From: Sapria himalayana
Lineage: Eukaryota > Streptophyta > Magnoliopsida > Malpighiales > Rafflesiaceae
Direction of reading: 5' to 3'
Length of the DNA: 64,000 bases
Assembly: GCA_029783825.1 (NCBI GenBank)
Contig: JAREIK010017061.1
Coordinates: 1 to 64,000, forward strand
The position numbers and the translations under genes are program-made. Under the pieces are notes generated by a model. The model saw only the letters and a list, made by a program, of their open reading frames with translations, had not been told where the DNA came from and did no database searches. Below, one piece after another: positions 50,001 to 64,000 of the stretch. Each line of letters begins with the position of its first letter. Position 1 is the first letter of the stretch.

Positions 50001-53000
50001 CTAAATAAAAATTAAAATGAAATTTATGATTTATTATTAATGTATACCAGTTAAAATTGTTTATGTATTTAGAGGTTTTGTCATTTAGGAGTTTAGCTAT
50101 TTATGTTTCTAGGCATATAGTGATTTATAGGTTTTATTTAAATAATAAAATAAAAAAAATTTTGTAATTTTTTCTCATTATAATAGGTCATGACCTTTGA
50201 AAATATAATATATTACTATATAATAATTTTTTGTTTAGATATTTTTTTTTCTTTTAAAAAGGTTAACTATAATTTTTTGATGAAAAATAATATATATAAA
50301 TTATATTTTTCTAACTCAATTTATTTTGTAATTAATATTTATATATAAATAAACAAATAAATAATTAAAATGAATATTTAAAATTATAATTAAAAAAATA
50401 AGATTTATTATTTATTATTTAGTAAAACCAGTTTAATTTAAATAAGATCTATCTCACTAATAATTTATTTTGTAATTAATATTTCTATAAAAATAAACTG
50501 ATAAATAATTAAAATAAAATTTTAAAATTATAGTGAATAAAAATTAATGTGAGATTTATTATTTATTATTAATGTATACAAGTTTAATGGTTTAAGTATT
50601 TAGAGGTTTTGTCGTTTAAAAGTTTAGCAATTTATGTTTTTAAGCTTATTGTGATTTATAGGTTTAAATAAAAAAATAAAAAAAAATAAAAATTATTTTT
50701 ATTATTTTTTGATATTTTCAAAGGTTATAATAACCTTTCAAAATATAATAATTTTTAATTTTTTTAAAAAAGTGAATACAATCTTTATTTATAATAATCA
50801 TTATATTTATATATCTTATAAATTCAATATAAACAATTTTATTGATAAATATTCTAATAATGATGAAAAAATAAATTAATAATCTCTCATTAAATAGATA
50901 GATATCTATTAATATATAATTACAAAACCTAAAATGATTCAAAAGCAAAGCAAAATATATTACAACATAAAAAGTTTTTGTTTAGAATTATTTTTTCTTT
51001 TAAAAAGTTTATCTATAATTTTTTGTTGAAAAACAATTTATATAAATTATGTTTGTCTAACTCTATTTATTTTTTAATTAATATTTATATATAAATAAAC
51101 AAATAAATAATTAAAATGAAAATTTAAAATTATAATGAAAAAAAAATTAGATTTATTATTTATTATTTAGAAATACCGATTTAATTTAAATTAGATCTGT
51201 CTCACTAATAATTTATTTTGTAATTAATATTTCTATAAAATTAAACTGATATATAATTAAAAAAAAATTTAAAATTATACTGAATAAAAATTAAAATGAG
51301 ATTTATGATTTATTATTAATCTTTAGCAGTTTAATGGAATAAGTATTTATAGGTTTTGAGTTATAATAATCATTATATTTATATATCATATAAATTCAAT
51401 ATAAACAATTTTATTGATAAATATTCTAATAATGATCAAAAAATAAATTAATAATCTATTATTAATAATATAGATTTCAATTAAAAAAAGATAAATATCA
51501 ATTAAAATATAATTATAAACCCTAAAATGATTCAGAATCAAAGCAAAATATATTACTATATAATAATTTTTTGTATAGAAATTTTTTTTTTCTAAAAAGT
51601 TTATTTATAATTTTTTGATGAAAAATAATATATAATAATTATATATGTCTAACTCAATTTATTTTGTAATTAATATTTTTATATAAATAAACAAATAAAT
51701 AATTAAAATGAATATTTAAAATTATAATAAAAAAAATAAGATTAATTATTTATTATTTAGGGATACCAGTTTAATTTAAATTAGATCTGTCTCACGAAAA
51801 ATTAATTTTGTAATTAATATTTATATAAAAATAAACTGATAAATAATTAAAATAAAAATTTAAAATTACATTTAATAAAAATTAAATTGAGATTTATGAT
51901 TTTTTTTTAATGTACAACTGTTTAATGGTTTATGTATTTAGAGATTTTGTCATTTAGGACTTTGGAAATTTATGTTTTTAGGCATTTAGTGGTTTATAGG
52001 TTTTATTAAAATAATAAAATAACAAAAAAAATTGGTAATTTTTTCTCATTTTCATAGGTAATAATCTTTGAAAATATAATAATATTTAAAATTTTTTTAA
52101 ATATGAATACAATATTTAGTTATTTTAATATTAATAATTATTTATCATATAAATTCAAAATAAAGATTTTTATTGATATATAATATAATAATGATCAAAA
52201 ATTAAATTAATAAACTATTAATAATAAGATAAATATTATTTAAAACATATTTACTATACCCAAATCGATTCAAGATTAAACTAAAATATATATCTGAAAA
52301 ATAATTTTTAATTTTTAAAGTTTTAGTTCTTTTATAAGCGTCTAAATTGTTTTTAATTAAAAATAAATTATTTAAATTATATTTATCGCACTCATAATTT
52401 ATTTTTGAATAAATATTTTATAAAAATAAACTAATAAATATTAAAATCAATATTTAAAATTATAATAAATAAAATAAAAATTATATTTATTAATTATTAA
52501 TTAGTATATATCGGTTTAATTGTTTATGTATTTAGAAGTATACTGATTTAACTATATATGAATTAGTGGTTTATATGTTTTATTTAAAAAGTAAAATAAC
52601 AAAAAATTTATTTTTGTTATTTTTTGATATTTTCAAAGGTTAACCTTTGAAAATATAATAATTTTTAAATTTTTATCAAAAGCAAATTCATTATTAAGTT
52701 ATAAAAATCATTATATTTATATATTATATATATTCAATATAAACAATTTTAGTGATTAATATTCTAATAATGATAAAAAAATAAATTAATAATCTATTAT
52801 TAATAAGATAGATATGAATTAAAATATAATTACAAAACATAAAATGATTCATAAGCAAATTAAAATATATTACTATATGATAATTTTTTGTTTGGTAATT
52901 TTTTTTATTTTAAAAAGTTTATCTATATTTTTTTGATAAAAATAATTTACATAAATTATATTTGTCTAACTCATAATTTATTTTTTAATTAATATTTATA

Positions 53001-56000
53001 TAAAAATAAACAAATAAATAATTAAAATGAATATTTAAAATTATAATGAAAAAAATGAGATTTATTATTTTTTATTTAGGGCATATCGGTTTAATTTAAA
53101 TTATATCTGTTTTACTAATAATTTATTTGGTAATTAATGTTTCTATAAAAATAAACCGATAAATAATTAAAATAAAAATTTTAAATTATACTAAATAAAA
53201 ATTAAAATGAGATTTATGATTTATCATTAATGTATACCAATTTAATAGTTTAAGTATTTATAGGTTTTATCATATATGTTAGCGATTGATGTTTTTAGGT
53301 ATTTAGTGGTTTATAGGTTTTATTTAAATAATAAAATAACGAAAAAAAATTTGTAATTTTTTATCATTTTCATAGGTTATAACCTTTGAAAATATAATAA
53401 TATTTAAAATTTTTTGAAATATGAATACAATATTTAGTTATAATAATTTTAATAATTATATATCATATAAATTAAATATAAAGAATTTTATTAATAGATA
53501 TTATAATAATGATCAAATATTAAATTAATAAACTATTAATAATAAGATAGATATTAATTAAATAATATTTATAAAACCCAAATTGATTCAAAATTAAATT
53601 AAATAATATTATTGGATAATAATTTTTAATTTTTAAATTTTTACTTCTTATATAAGCGTATATATTTTTTTTATTAAAAATAATTTATTTAAATTATATT
53701 TGTCGCACTCATAATTTATTTTGTAATAAAAACTTATATAAAAATAAACTAATAAATAATTAAAATGAATATTTAAAATTATACTAAATTGAAATAAATA
53801 TTATATTTCTTAATTATTAAGTAGTATATAGTAGTTGAATGGTTTATGTATTTAGGCATTACGAGCTTTAGGAGTTTACTAATTTAACTGTGTAAGCATT
53901 TAGTGGTTTATAGGTTTTATTTAAAAATTGAAATAACAAAATATTTATTTTTATTATTATTTTTTTATAATTTCAAAGGTTATAACCTTTTAAAATCTAA
54001 TAATTTTTAAATTTTTTCAAATGTGAATTTATTATTGAATTATAATAATCATTATATTTATATATCATATAAATTCAATATTAACAATATTATTGATAAA
54101 TATTTTAATAATGATCAAAAAATAAATTAATAATCTATTATTAATAAGATAGATATCAATTAAAATATATTTACAAAACCTATAATGATTCATAAGCAAA
54201 GCAAATTATATTACTATATAATAATTTTTTCTTTTTAATTTTTTTAATAAGTATATCAATATTTTTTTTGATTAAAAATAATTTAAATAAATTATATTTG
54301 TGTAACTCATAATTTATTTTTTAATTAATATTTATATAAAAATAAACAAATAAATAATTAAAATGAATATTTAAAATTATAATGAAAAAAAATGAGATAT
54401 ATTCTTTAATATTTAGGGTATACCACTTTAATTTAAATTATATTTGTCTCACTTATAATTTATTTTGTAATTAATATTTCAATAAAAATAAACTGATAAA
54501 TTATTAAAATAAAAATTTAAAATTATACGGAATAAATTTTAAAATGAGATTTATGAATTATTATTAATTTATACCAGTTTAATATTTTACGTATTAAGAA
54601 ATTTTGTCATTTAGGACTTTAGTGATTTATGTTTTTAGGCATTTAGTGGTTTATTGGTTTTGTTTAATTAATGAAATAACAAAAAAATTATTTTTGATAA
54701 CTTTTCACAATTTCAAAGGTTATAAACCTTTGACAATATAATAATTTTAAAATTTTTTAAAAATGTGAATACAATATTTAGTAATAATAATCATTATAAT
54801 TATATATAATATAAACTAAATATAAACAATTTTACTGATAGATATGATGTCAATTTTTAAAAAATAAATTAATATGTTATTATTATTATGATGGATATAA
54901 ATTAAAATATAATTTCAAAACCTAATATTACTCAAAATCCAAGTAAAATTTTTTACTAAATAAATATTTTTTTTTTAGTTTTTGCTTCTTTTTATAAGCT
55001 TATATATTTTTTTGATGAAAAATACATTATTTAAATTATATTTGTATCACTCATAATTTATTGTGTAATTAATATTTTAATAAATTATTTAAATTATATT
55101 TAAGCTTTATGAGTTTAAAGGTTTAAGTATTTAGGGGCTTTTTTAGGAGTTTAGATGTTTAAGTGTTTAAGCATTTAGTGGTTTATAAGTTTTATTTAAA
55201 CAATGATATCGCAAAAAAATTATTTGTATTATTTTTTCTAATTTTTGAAGATTATATCCTTTGAAATTATAATAATTTTAAATTTTTTTTCAAATGTAAA
55301 TATAATATTTATTTATAATAATCTTCATAATTATAATTCATTTAAATTCAATATAAATACTTATAATGCTAAATATTATAATTATGATCAAAAAATAAAT
55401 TAATAAACTATTATTAATAAAATAGTTATTATTTAAAAAGTATTTGCAAAATCTAAATTTATTCAAATCAAAGTAAAATATATTACTAATAATAATTTGT
55501 TTTAATGTTTTGCTTTTTATACAACATTAAATTTTAGTTATTAAAAATAAATTAATAAAATTATATTTTTCTTACTCATAATCTATTTTGTAATTTATAA
55601 TTCTATAATAATAAACTACTAAACAATTAAAAAGAATATTTAAAATTATAATGAATACAAATAAAATTGAGATTTATTATTTATTTTTCACGATATACTG
55701 GTTTAATGGTTTAAGTATTTAGGTGTTTTGTGGATTAGGAGTTTAGTGATTTAATTGTTTACACCTTTAGTGATTTATAGTTTTTATTTAAAAAATGAAA
55801 TAACAAAAAATTTAATTTTTTGATTTTTTTTAATTTTTGAAGGTTGTAACCTTTGAAAATTTAATAATTTTAAATTTTTTTAAATGTGAATATAATATTT
55901 AGTTATAAGAATCTTAATAATTGTATATAATGTAAACTCAATATAAATAATTTTATTGATAGATATTATAATAATGATCAATAAATAAATTAGTAAACTT

Positions 56001-59000
56001 GTATTTATAAGAATGATATAAATTAAAATATAATTGTATAATCTAAAATGATTTAAAATCAAACTAAGATATATTATTAAGTAATAATTTTTTATTTTTA
56101 AAAATGTGTCTCTTTATATAAGCATTTTATTTGATGAAAAATAAATTATTTAAATTATATATGTCGCACTAATAATTATTTTTGTAATTCATATTTCTAT
56201 AAAAATAAACTGATAAATAATTAAAATGAATATTTAAAATTAAAATGAATACTAACAAAACTGAGATTTATGATTTATTATTTAGACTATACTAATTTAA
56301 TGTTTTAAGTATTTATGGGCTTCGGGGTTTAAGAGTTTAGTCATTTTAGTATTTAGTCATTATGTGGTTTATAGGTTTTATATAAAAAATAAAATAACAA
56401 AAAATTTATTTTTGTTATTTTTTCTCATTTTTGAAGGTTATAACATTTGCAAATATAATAATTTTTAATTTTTTTTGAAAAGTGAATACAATATGAAGTT
56501 ATAATAATCATAATAATTATATATCATATAAATTCAATATAAACTATTTTATTGATATTTATTATAATAATGATGATAAAAAAGTAATAACCAATTATTA
56601 ATAAGATAAATATTGTTTCAAATATATTTGCAAAACCTAAAATGAATCAAAATCAAAGTGAAATATTTTACTAAATATTAATTTTAAATTTTTAAATTTT
56701 TGTATAAATTTATAAGCCTATATATTTTTTGATGAAAAATAAATTATTTAAATTATATTTGTTTCAATAATAATTTAATTTTTAATTTATATTCCTATAA
56801 AATTAAACTAATAAATAATTAAAATATATATTTAAAATTATAATGAATACTAATAAAAATGAGATTTATGATTTATTATTTAGGGTATAACTATTTAATT
56901 GTTTATGTTTTTTTTGGTTTTGGTGTTAAGAAGTTTATTTATTTATATGTTTACCCATTTTCGTGTTTATAGGTTTTATTTAATCAATGAAATAAAAAAA
57001 TTTATTTTTATGAATTTTCGTGATTTTCAAAGGTTATAACCTTAAAAAATATAATAATTTTTTAATAGTTATAAAATATGAATACAATACTTAGTTATAA
57101 TAATCTTAATAATTATATTTGTTGTAGATTCAATATAAAAAAATGTATTAATACATATTATAATAATGATCAAAAATAAATTAATATACTATTATTAATA
57201 AGATAGATATTAATTAAAATATATTTGCAGAATCCAAAATAATTCAAAATCAAAGTAAATTATAATACTAAATAAAATTTTAAATTTTTGAAATTTTGTT
57301 TATTTTTATAAGCTTATTATTTTTCATAAAAAATAATTTATTTAAATTATATCTGTCTCACTCATTATTTATTTTGTAATTAATATTTCTATAAAAATAA
57401 AGTAAAAAAATAATTAAAATGAATATTTAAAATTATAATGAATTCAAATTAAAATGAGATTTATTATTTATTATTTAGGTTATATTGGTTTAATGGTTTA
57501 AGAATTTAGGGGGTTTTTGGGTTTAGGAGTCTAGAGATTTAAATGTTTAGTCATTTCGTGGTTTATAAGTTTTATTTTAATAATAAAATAATAAAAAATT
57601 ATTTTTGTGATTTTTTATCATTTTTGAAGGTTATAACCTTTGAAAATATAATAATTTTTAAATTTTTTTCAAATGTAAATATAATATTTAGTTATAATAA
57701 CTTAATAATTATAAGACATTTTAATTGAATATAAGTAATATTATTGTTCGATATAATAAAAATGATCAAATTAATAAATTTAAAAACTATTATTAATAAG
57801 ATTGATAGCAATTTAATTATAATGGTGAAACCTATATATAATGATTCAAAATCAAAGTAAAATATATTACTAAATAATAATTTTTTGTTTTTAAATTTTT
57901 ACTTCTTTATATAAGCTTTTTTTTGATTAAAAATAAATTATTAAAATTATATTTGTATCTTTCATTATTTATTTTGTGATTGATATTTCGATAAAAAAAA
58001 CTAATAAATAATTAAAATGAATATTTAAAATTATAATGAATACAAATTAAAATGAGATTTATGATTTATTATATATGGTATACCGGTTTAATGTTTTGAT
58101 TATTTAGTGGTTTATAGGTTTTATTTATATAATAAAAATTTAAAATTCTATTTTTGATTTTTTCTGATTTTCAAAGGTTATAACGTTTGAAAATATAATA
58201 CTTTTTTAAAATTTTTATAAATGTGAATACCATGTATAATTATATTAATCTTACTAATTATATATCATATAAATCCAATATAAGTAATTTTAATTAAAGA
58301 AATTATAATAATGATCAAAAATTAAATTAATAAACTATTATTAATAATATTAATATTAATTAAAATATATTTACATAACACAAAATGATTCAAAATCAAA
58401 TCAAAATATATTACTAAATAATAATATTTAATTTTTAAAATTTTCCTTCTTTTTTTAAAATTATATTTATTTTATTAAAATAAATTATTTAAATAATATT
58501 TGTCTCACTCGAAATTTATTTTGTAATTAATATTTCTAAAAAATTAAACTATAAATAATTAAAATGAATATTTAAAATTATAATAAATCTTAATAAAAAT
58601 TAGATTTATTATTTATTAAGTAGTATATAGCTGTTAAAAGGTTTATGTATTTAGGGGTTTCGGGATTTATGAGCTTACTGATTTAAGCAAGTAAGCATTT
58701 AATGATCTATAAGTTTTATTTAAAAAATTAAATTACAAAACATTTATTTTTATTATTTTTTCTAATTTTTTAAGGTTATACCCTTTGAAAATATAATAAT
58801 TTTTAAATTTTTTTCAAAATAAATTCAATATTTAGTTATAATAATTATTATATTTATATATCATATAAATTCAATATAGACAATTTATTGATAAATATTC
58901 TAATAATGATCAAAACATAAATTAATAATCTATTATTAATAAGATAGATATCAATTATAATATAATTATAAAACCTAAAATAATTCAGAAGCAAAGAAAA

Positions 59001-59336
59001 ATATATTACTATATAATAATTTATTGTTTTGAAATTTTTTTTTCTTTTAAAAAGTTTATCTATATTATTTTGATCAAAAATAATTTATATAAATTATATT
59101 TGTGTAACTCATAATTTATGTTGTAATTAATATTTATATAAAGATAAACAAATAAATAATAAAATTTGAATATTTAAAATTAAAATGAAAAAAAATGAGA
59201 TTTATTCTTTATTATTTAGGATATACCTATTTAATTTAAATTAGATATGTCTCACTAATAATTTATTTTGTAATTAATATTTCTATAAAAATAAACTGAT
59301 AAATAATTAAAATAAAAATTAAAAAATAACTAAATA
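47086..59336 (+). repeat. Satellite array, plus orientation, block 9
   Basis: The longest continuous array here, about 20 monomers. It resumes directly at ATCTTTCTAAAATATGAATG, the wording that follows the same point at 1,223. 47,086-50,200 repeats the series of 1,220-4,340. A second series starts near 55,230. Internal deletions are visible at 50,200 and 51,355, where distant parts of a monomer are joined. 51,480-51,510 has a short local duplication of AGATATCAATTAAA-like sequence. No gene is visible; open frames of 60-76 codons at 50,718-50,948, 55,880-56,062 and 57,543-57,728 are A+T-rich chance frames. Confidence 0.94.
50185..50230 (+). repeat. Palindrome variant GGTCATGACC next to an internal deletion
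   Basis: The core at 50,185-50,194 reads GGTCATGACC: relative to GGTTATAACC both arms have changed together, so it is still a perfect palindrome. Right after it AAAATATAATA joins to TATTACTATATAATAATTTT, skipping about 270 bp of the monomer, with AATATA-like overlap at the join. Confidence 0.75.
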
Positions 59337-60130
59337 ATTAAAATAATTTATTTTGTTCCTCTCAACTCTAGAATGATTACTAAATCTCTAACCAAAATAA
59401 TAGGAGATTTTACTTTATCTCTATTATATCTCATCATATTTGATGTTGAATCACTGGACTATCAAACGTAATTTGACTCATGTACGCTAACAGACTAAAC
59501 TAAAGTTGTTCCCCTATGTGTTGAAATAACTAGTTGTTGAGGATGCTATTTATATTGATCATTGTAATTTCTTCTAAAATATCTTTCATGCTCACACTCA
59601 AAGCAAATTTTTTAAAACATAGTTCACCTCTAAAAAAATAACCACCTTGTAGACTATTATAACAAACTAGCACCAGGGCGGTTTGAGCAGGGCAAGAGGT
59701 ATGGGCTCTCTTTCATTCAAGAATCAAAAATTTATTTTATTGGCATGTCTAAGCCTTTTTTTATAGTCTCATGGATATGAAAATAATCATTTCTTTCTTT
59801 TTATATTAAATGCGGTATGTATACAAGCTCGCAATACCTAAAAAGGTGTAAATGAATTATATTCAAATGTATAAAAGGTTTTAATCATTGCTAAAAATAT
59901 TTGTCTTGCATATTAACACTTGAGGTCACAAATCAAAGGAAAAAGCCATAGTGATATTTCCAATCCCAAGAATTTTAGCTAGAAAAAGTTATAAAGACTA
60001 GTACTCTACTCGAACTTTAACTATTTCTACGGTCACGACTTTTGCTCTCAAGGAATGTCCAAAGATACAATCATTCCTAGTGCAATGACTTTGCAATATA
60101 AAAATAAAATGCACAAGCTATGGTCATATC
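59337..60130 (-). other. Block C: truncated copy of Blocks A/B
   Basis: It matches 39,336-40,133 of Block B in the same orientation (CTCAACTCTAGAATGATTAC, GGGCGGTTTGAGCAGGGCAA, CAATGACTTTGCAATATAAA), preceded by the same satellite subtype. It stops after GCTATGGTCATATC, where minus-oriented satellite begins, so it lacks the telomere-like run and the exon-like half. No coding potential is visible. Confidence 0.85.
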
Positions 60131-60136
60131 TATCAA
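60125..60136. other. Breakpoint joining Block C to inverted satellite
   Basis: CATATC is shared by the end of Block C (GGTCATATC; B continues AAATATTG) and by minus-oriented satellite (ATCATATCTATCAATAAAA, seen near 19,519). The 6-bp overlap suggests end joining or template switching with microhomology. Confidence 0.8.
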
Positions 60137-63100
60137 AAAAATTGTTTATATTTAGTTTATAATATATATAATTATAATGATTATTATTACTAAATATTGT
60201 ATTCACATTTTTAAAAAAAATTTAAAATTATTATATTTTCAATGGTTATAACCTTTGAATATGTAAAAAAATATCAAAAATATTTTTTTTGTTATTTCAT
60301 TTTTTAAACAAAACCTATAAACCACTAAATGCCTAAAAACATAAATCACTAATGTCCTCAACGAAAAAACCACTAAATACTTAAAATATTAAACTGGTAT
60401 ACATTAATAATAATTCATAAATCTTATTTTAATTTTTATTTAGTATAATTTTAAATTTTTATTATAATTATTTATCAGTTTATTTTTATTGAAATATTAA
60501 TTACAAAATAAATTATTAGAGAGACAGATATAATTTAAATTAAACCGGTATACCCTAAATAATAAAAATAAATCTCATTTTTTTTCATTATAATTTTAAA
60601 TATTCATTTTAATTATTTATTTGTTTATTTTTATATAAATATTAATTAAAAAATAAATTATGAGTTAGACAAATATAATTTATATAAATTATTTTTCATC
60701 AAAAAAAAATATAGATAAACTTATTAAAAAAAATTAAATCAAAAATTATTATATAGTAATATAATTTGCTCTGCTTCTGAATCATTATAGGTTTTGTAAT
60801 TGTATTTTAATTGATATCTATCTTATTAATAATAGATTATTAATTTATTTTTTGATCATTATTAGAATAGTTAGCAATAATATTTTTATATTGAATTTAA
60901 TGATATATAAATATAATGATTATTATAACTAAATATTGAAATCACATTTCAAAAAAATTTAAAAATTATTATATTTTCAAAGGTTATAACCTTTGAAAAA
61001 ATAAAAATTTAATAAAAATAAATATTTTGTTATTTTAATTTTTAAATAAAACCTATAAAAAACTAAATGCATACATAGTTAAATTAGTAAACTCTTAAAA
61101 CTCCTAATTTTAAATCTCAAAACCATTAAACTGGTATACTTTAATAATAAATCATAAATCTCATTTTAATTTTTATTTAGTATAATTTTAAATTTTTATT
61201 TTAATTATTTATTCGTTTATTTTTATATAAATATTAATTGCAAAATAAATTATGAGTTAGACAAATATAATTTGTATAAATTAATTTTCATCGAAAAATA
61301 TAGATAAACTTATAAAAAGAAAAAAAAATTAAAAAAAAAATTATTATATAGTAATATATTTTGCTCTCCTTCTGAATCATTTAGATTTTGTAATTATATT
61401 TTGATTGATATCTAACTCATTAATAATTATTTATTAATTTATTTTTTGTTCATTATTAGAATATTTATCAATATAATTGTTTATATTGAATTTATATGAT
61501 ATATAAATATAATGATTATTATAACTTAATATTAAATTAACTTTTGAAAAAAATTTAAAAATTATTATATTTCCAAAGGTTATAACCTTTGGATATATTA
61601 AAAAATAATAAAAATAAATTTTATGTTATTTTATTTTTTAAATAAAACCTACAAACCACTAAATGCATACACAGTTATATCATTAAACTCCTAAACCTCG
61701 TAATGCCTAAATACATATACCATTAAACTGCTATATACTACTTAATAATTAATAAATTGAATATTTATTTCAATTTATAATTATTTTAAATTTTCATTTT
61801 AATAATTTATTAGTTTATTTGTATAAATATTTTTATTACTAAATAAATTATAAGTGCGACACATATAATTTAAATAATTTATTTTCAATCAAAAGATATA
61901 TATGAGCTTATAAAAGAAGTAAAAATTTAAAAATTAAAATTTAAAAATTATTATCCAATAATATATTTTACTTTAATTTTGAATCAATTTGGGTTTTGTA
62001 AATATTTTTTAATTAATTTATATCTTATTATTAATAGTTTATTAATTTAATTTTTGATAATTATTATAATATATATCAATAAAATTATTTATATTGAATT
62101 TATATCATATATAATTATTAATATTATTAAAACTAAATATTATATTCACATTTCAAAAAATTTTAAATATTAATTTATTTTAATGGTTATAAACCTTGAA
62201 AATTAGAAAAAATCTTAAAAAAAATTTTTTATTTTTATTATATAAATAAAACCTATAAACCACTAAATGCATAAAAACATAAATTGATAAACTCCTAAAC
62301 GACAAAACTCCTAAATAATCAAACCATTAAACCGGTATACCACATATAATAATCATAAATCTCATTTTAATTTGTATTCATTATAATTTTAAATATTCAT
62401 TTTAATTATTTATTAGTTTATTTTTTATAGAAATATTAATAACAAAATAAATAATGAGTTAGTCAAATATAATTTTAATAATTTATTTTTAATCAAAAAA
62501 AATATAAGCTAATAAAAAGAAGTAAAAATTTAAAAACAAAAAAGTATTATTTAGTAATATATTTTACTTTGAATTTGAATCATTTTATATAGGTTTTGCA
62601 ATTATATTTTAATTGTTATCAATCTTATTAATAAAAGTTTTTAATTTATTATTTGATCATTTGTATAATATATAATAATAAAATTACTTATATTCAATTT
62701 AAATGTCTTATAATTATTAAGATTATTATAACTAAATATTAAATTTACATTTGAAAAAAATTTAAAATTATTATATTTTCAAAGGTTATAACCTTCAAAA
62801 TTGATAAAAAATCACAAAAATAATTTTTATTATTTATTATTAAATAAAACTTAAAAACCACTAAATGCCTAAACATTTAAATCTCTAGACTCCTAAACAC
62901 CAAAAACCCCTAAATACTTAAACCATTAAACCTATATAAACTGAAATAATAAATAATAAATCTCATTTTTATTTGTATTCATTATATTTTAAAAATTTAT
63001 TTTAATTATTTTTTAGTTTATTTTTATAGAAATATTATTACAAATTAAATAATGAGTGAGACATATATAATTTAAATAAATTATTTTTTATGAAAAAAAA

Positions 63101-64000
63101 TAAGCTTATAAAAATAAAGAAAATTTCAAGAATTTAAAATTTTATATAGTAATATAATTTACTTTGATTTTGAATTATTTTGGTTTCTGCAAATATATTT
63201 TAATTAATATCTATCTTATTAATAATAGTTTATTATTTTATTTTTTGATCATTATAATAATATATAATAATAAATTTTTTATATTGAATTTACAACAAAT
63301 ATAATTTTTAAGATTATTATAACTAAGTATTGTATTCATATTTTATAACTATTAAAAACTTATTATATTTTTAAAGGTTATAGCATTTGAAAATCACTAA
63401 AATTAATAAAAATAATTTTTTTGTTATTTCATTGATTAAATAAAACATATAAACACATAAATGTGTAAACATATAAATCAATAAACTCATTAACCCCAAA
63501 ACCACAAAAAACTTAAACAATTAAATAGTTATACCCTAAATAATAAATAATAAATCTCATTTTTATTAGTATTCATCATAATTTTATATATACATTTTAA
63601 TTATTTATTAGTTTATTTTTATAGAAATATAAATTAAAAAATAAATTAATAGTGAGATAAATATAATTTAAATAATTTATTTTTCATAAAAAAATATATA
63701 GGCTTATAAATGGATACAAAAATTTAAAAATTTAAATTTAATATTTCGTAAAATATTTCACTTTGATTTTGAATCATTTTAGGTTTTGAAAATATATTTT
63801 AAACAATATTTATCTTATTAATAATTGTTTATTACTTTTTTATGATCATTATTCTAATATATATCAATAAAATAGTTTATATAGAATTTATATGATATAT
63901 AATTATTATGATTATTTTAACTTCATATTATATTCACTTTTCAAAAAAAAATTATAAATTATCATATTTTCACGGGTTATAACATTCAAAAATGAGAAAA
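60131..64000 (-). repeat. Satellite array, minus orientation, block 10
   Basis: Minus-oriented monomers to the end of the window, with a first long unit (LTGGTATACATTAATAATAA-type join near 60,395-60,550 on the nucleotide level: ATTAAACTGGTATACATTAA then TAAACCGGTATACCC). Near 61,085-61,135 an octamer block is shortened and two subtypes are fused. No gene is visible; the array continues beyond the window. Confidence 0.93.

Noticed and set aside
1..64000. CRISPR array
   Set aside because: Regular repeats are present but units are about 592 bp of related sequence without short direct repeats and unique spacers; the DNA is eukaryotic.
1..64000. Organellar DNA or an organelle genome
   Set aside because: The high A+T content might suggest a mitochondrial or plastid origin, but no rRNA, tRNA or organellar gene is visible, and the window holds nuclear-type transposons and satellite higher-order structure.
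1..64000. Centromere assignment
   Set aside because: Satellite, higher-order repeats and inversions fit a centromere but equally pericentromeric, subtelomeric or knob heterochromatin; nothing in the sequence alone decides.

Overview
This window is nuclear DNA of a eukaryote, most likely a flowering plant. The evidence is a plant-type hAT transposon with a BED-finger transposase (RICESLEEPER-like), a solo LTR, a block with GT-AG intron signals and an AATAAA/A-rich 3' end, and degenerate TTTAGGG telomere-like runs. I find no intact protein-coding gene. By eye about 80% of the window is one very A+T-rich tandem satellite with a monomer of about 592 bp and a longer variant of about 730-776 bp. 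Nearly all open frames in the window are chance frames in this satellite.

Each satellite monomer has two recognisable landmarks. One is a palindrome centred on GGTTATAACC, which in the best copies is a perfect 28-bp palindrome. The other is a block of about ten 8-bp repeats of the form nnTTTAnn (telomere-like). Monomer subtypes recur in a fixed order, so there is a higher-order repeat: 1-5,100, 26,874-30,729, 44,880-50,200 and 55,230-59,336 carry overlapping parts of the same series in the same orientation. The array is also broken into inverted blocks: plus 1-5,099; minus 5,100-26,873; plus 26,874-60,130; minus 60,131-64,000.

Seven non-satellite segments interrupt the array: (1) a nearly full-length, decayed hAT element at 9,497-13,171 with TIRs and an imperfect 8-bp target duplication; (2) a 573-bp solo LTR at 18,631-19,203 with perfect 5-bp target duplication; (3) Block A, 21,487-23,981, an unrecognised gene-like segment with a telomere-like run; (4) a 3'-truncated second hAT copy, 30,730-32,336; (5) Block B, 39,336-41,820, an inverted copy of A; (6) a single-copy insert at about 46,086-47,085, perhaps a Ty3/gypsy fragment; (7) Block C, 59,337-60,130, a truncated copy of B ending at an orientation switch.

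Shared flanks show that A/B/C and the two hAT copies were spread by duplication of the array, not by independent insertion. The solo LTR and the 46-kb insert have no partner at the mirrored or homologous site and are probably younger. The picture is satellite heterochromatin (pericentromeric, subtelomeric or a knob, not distinguishable here) that evolves by inverted duplication, with the monomer palindrome sitting exactly at one inversion point.
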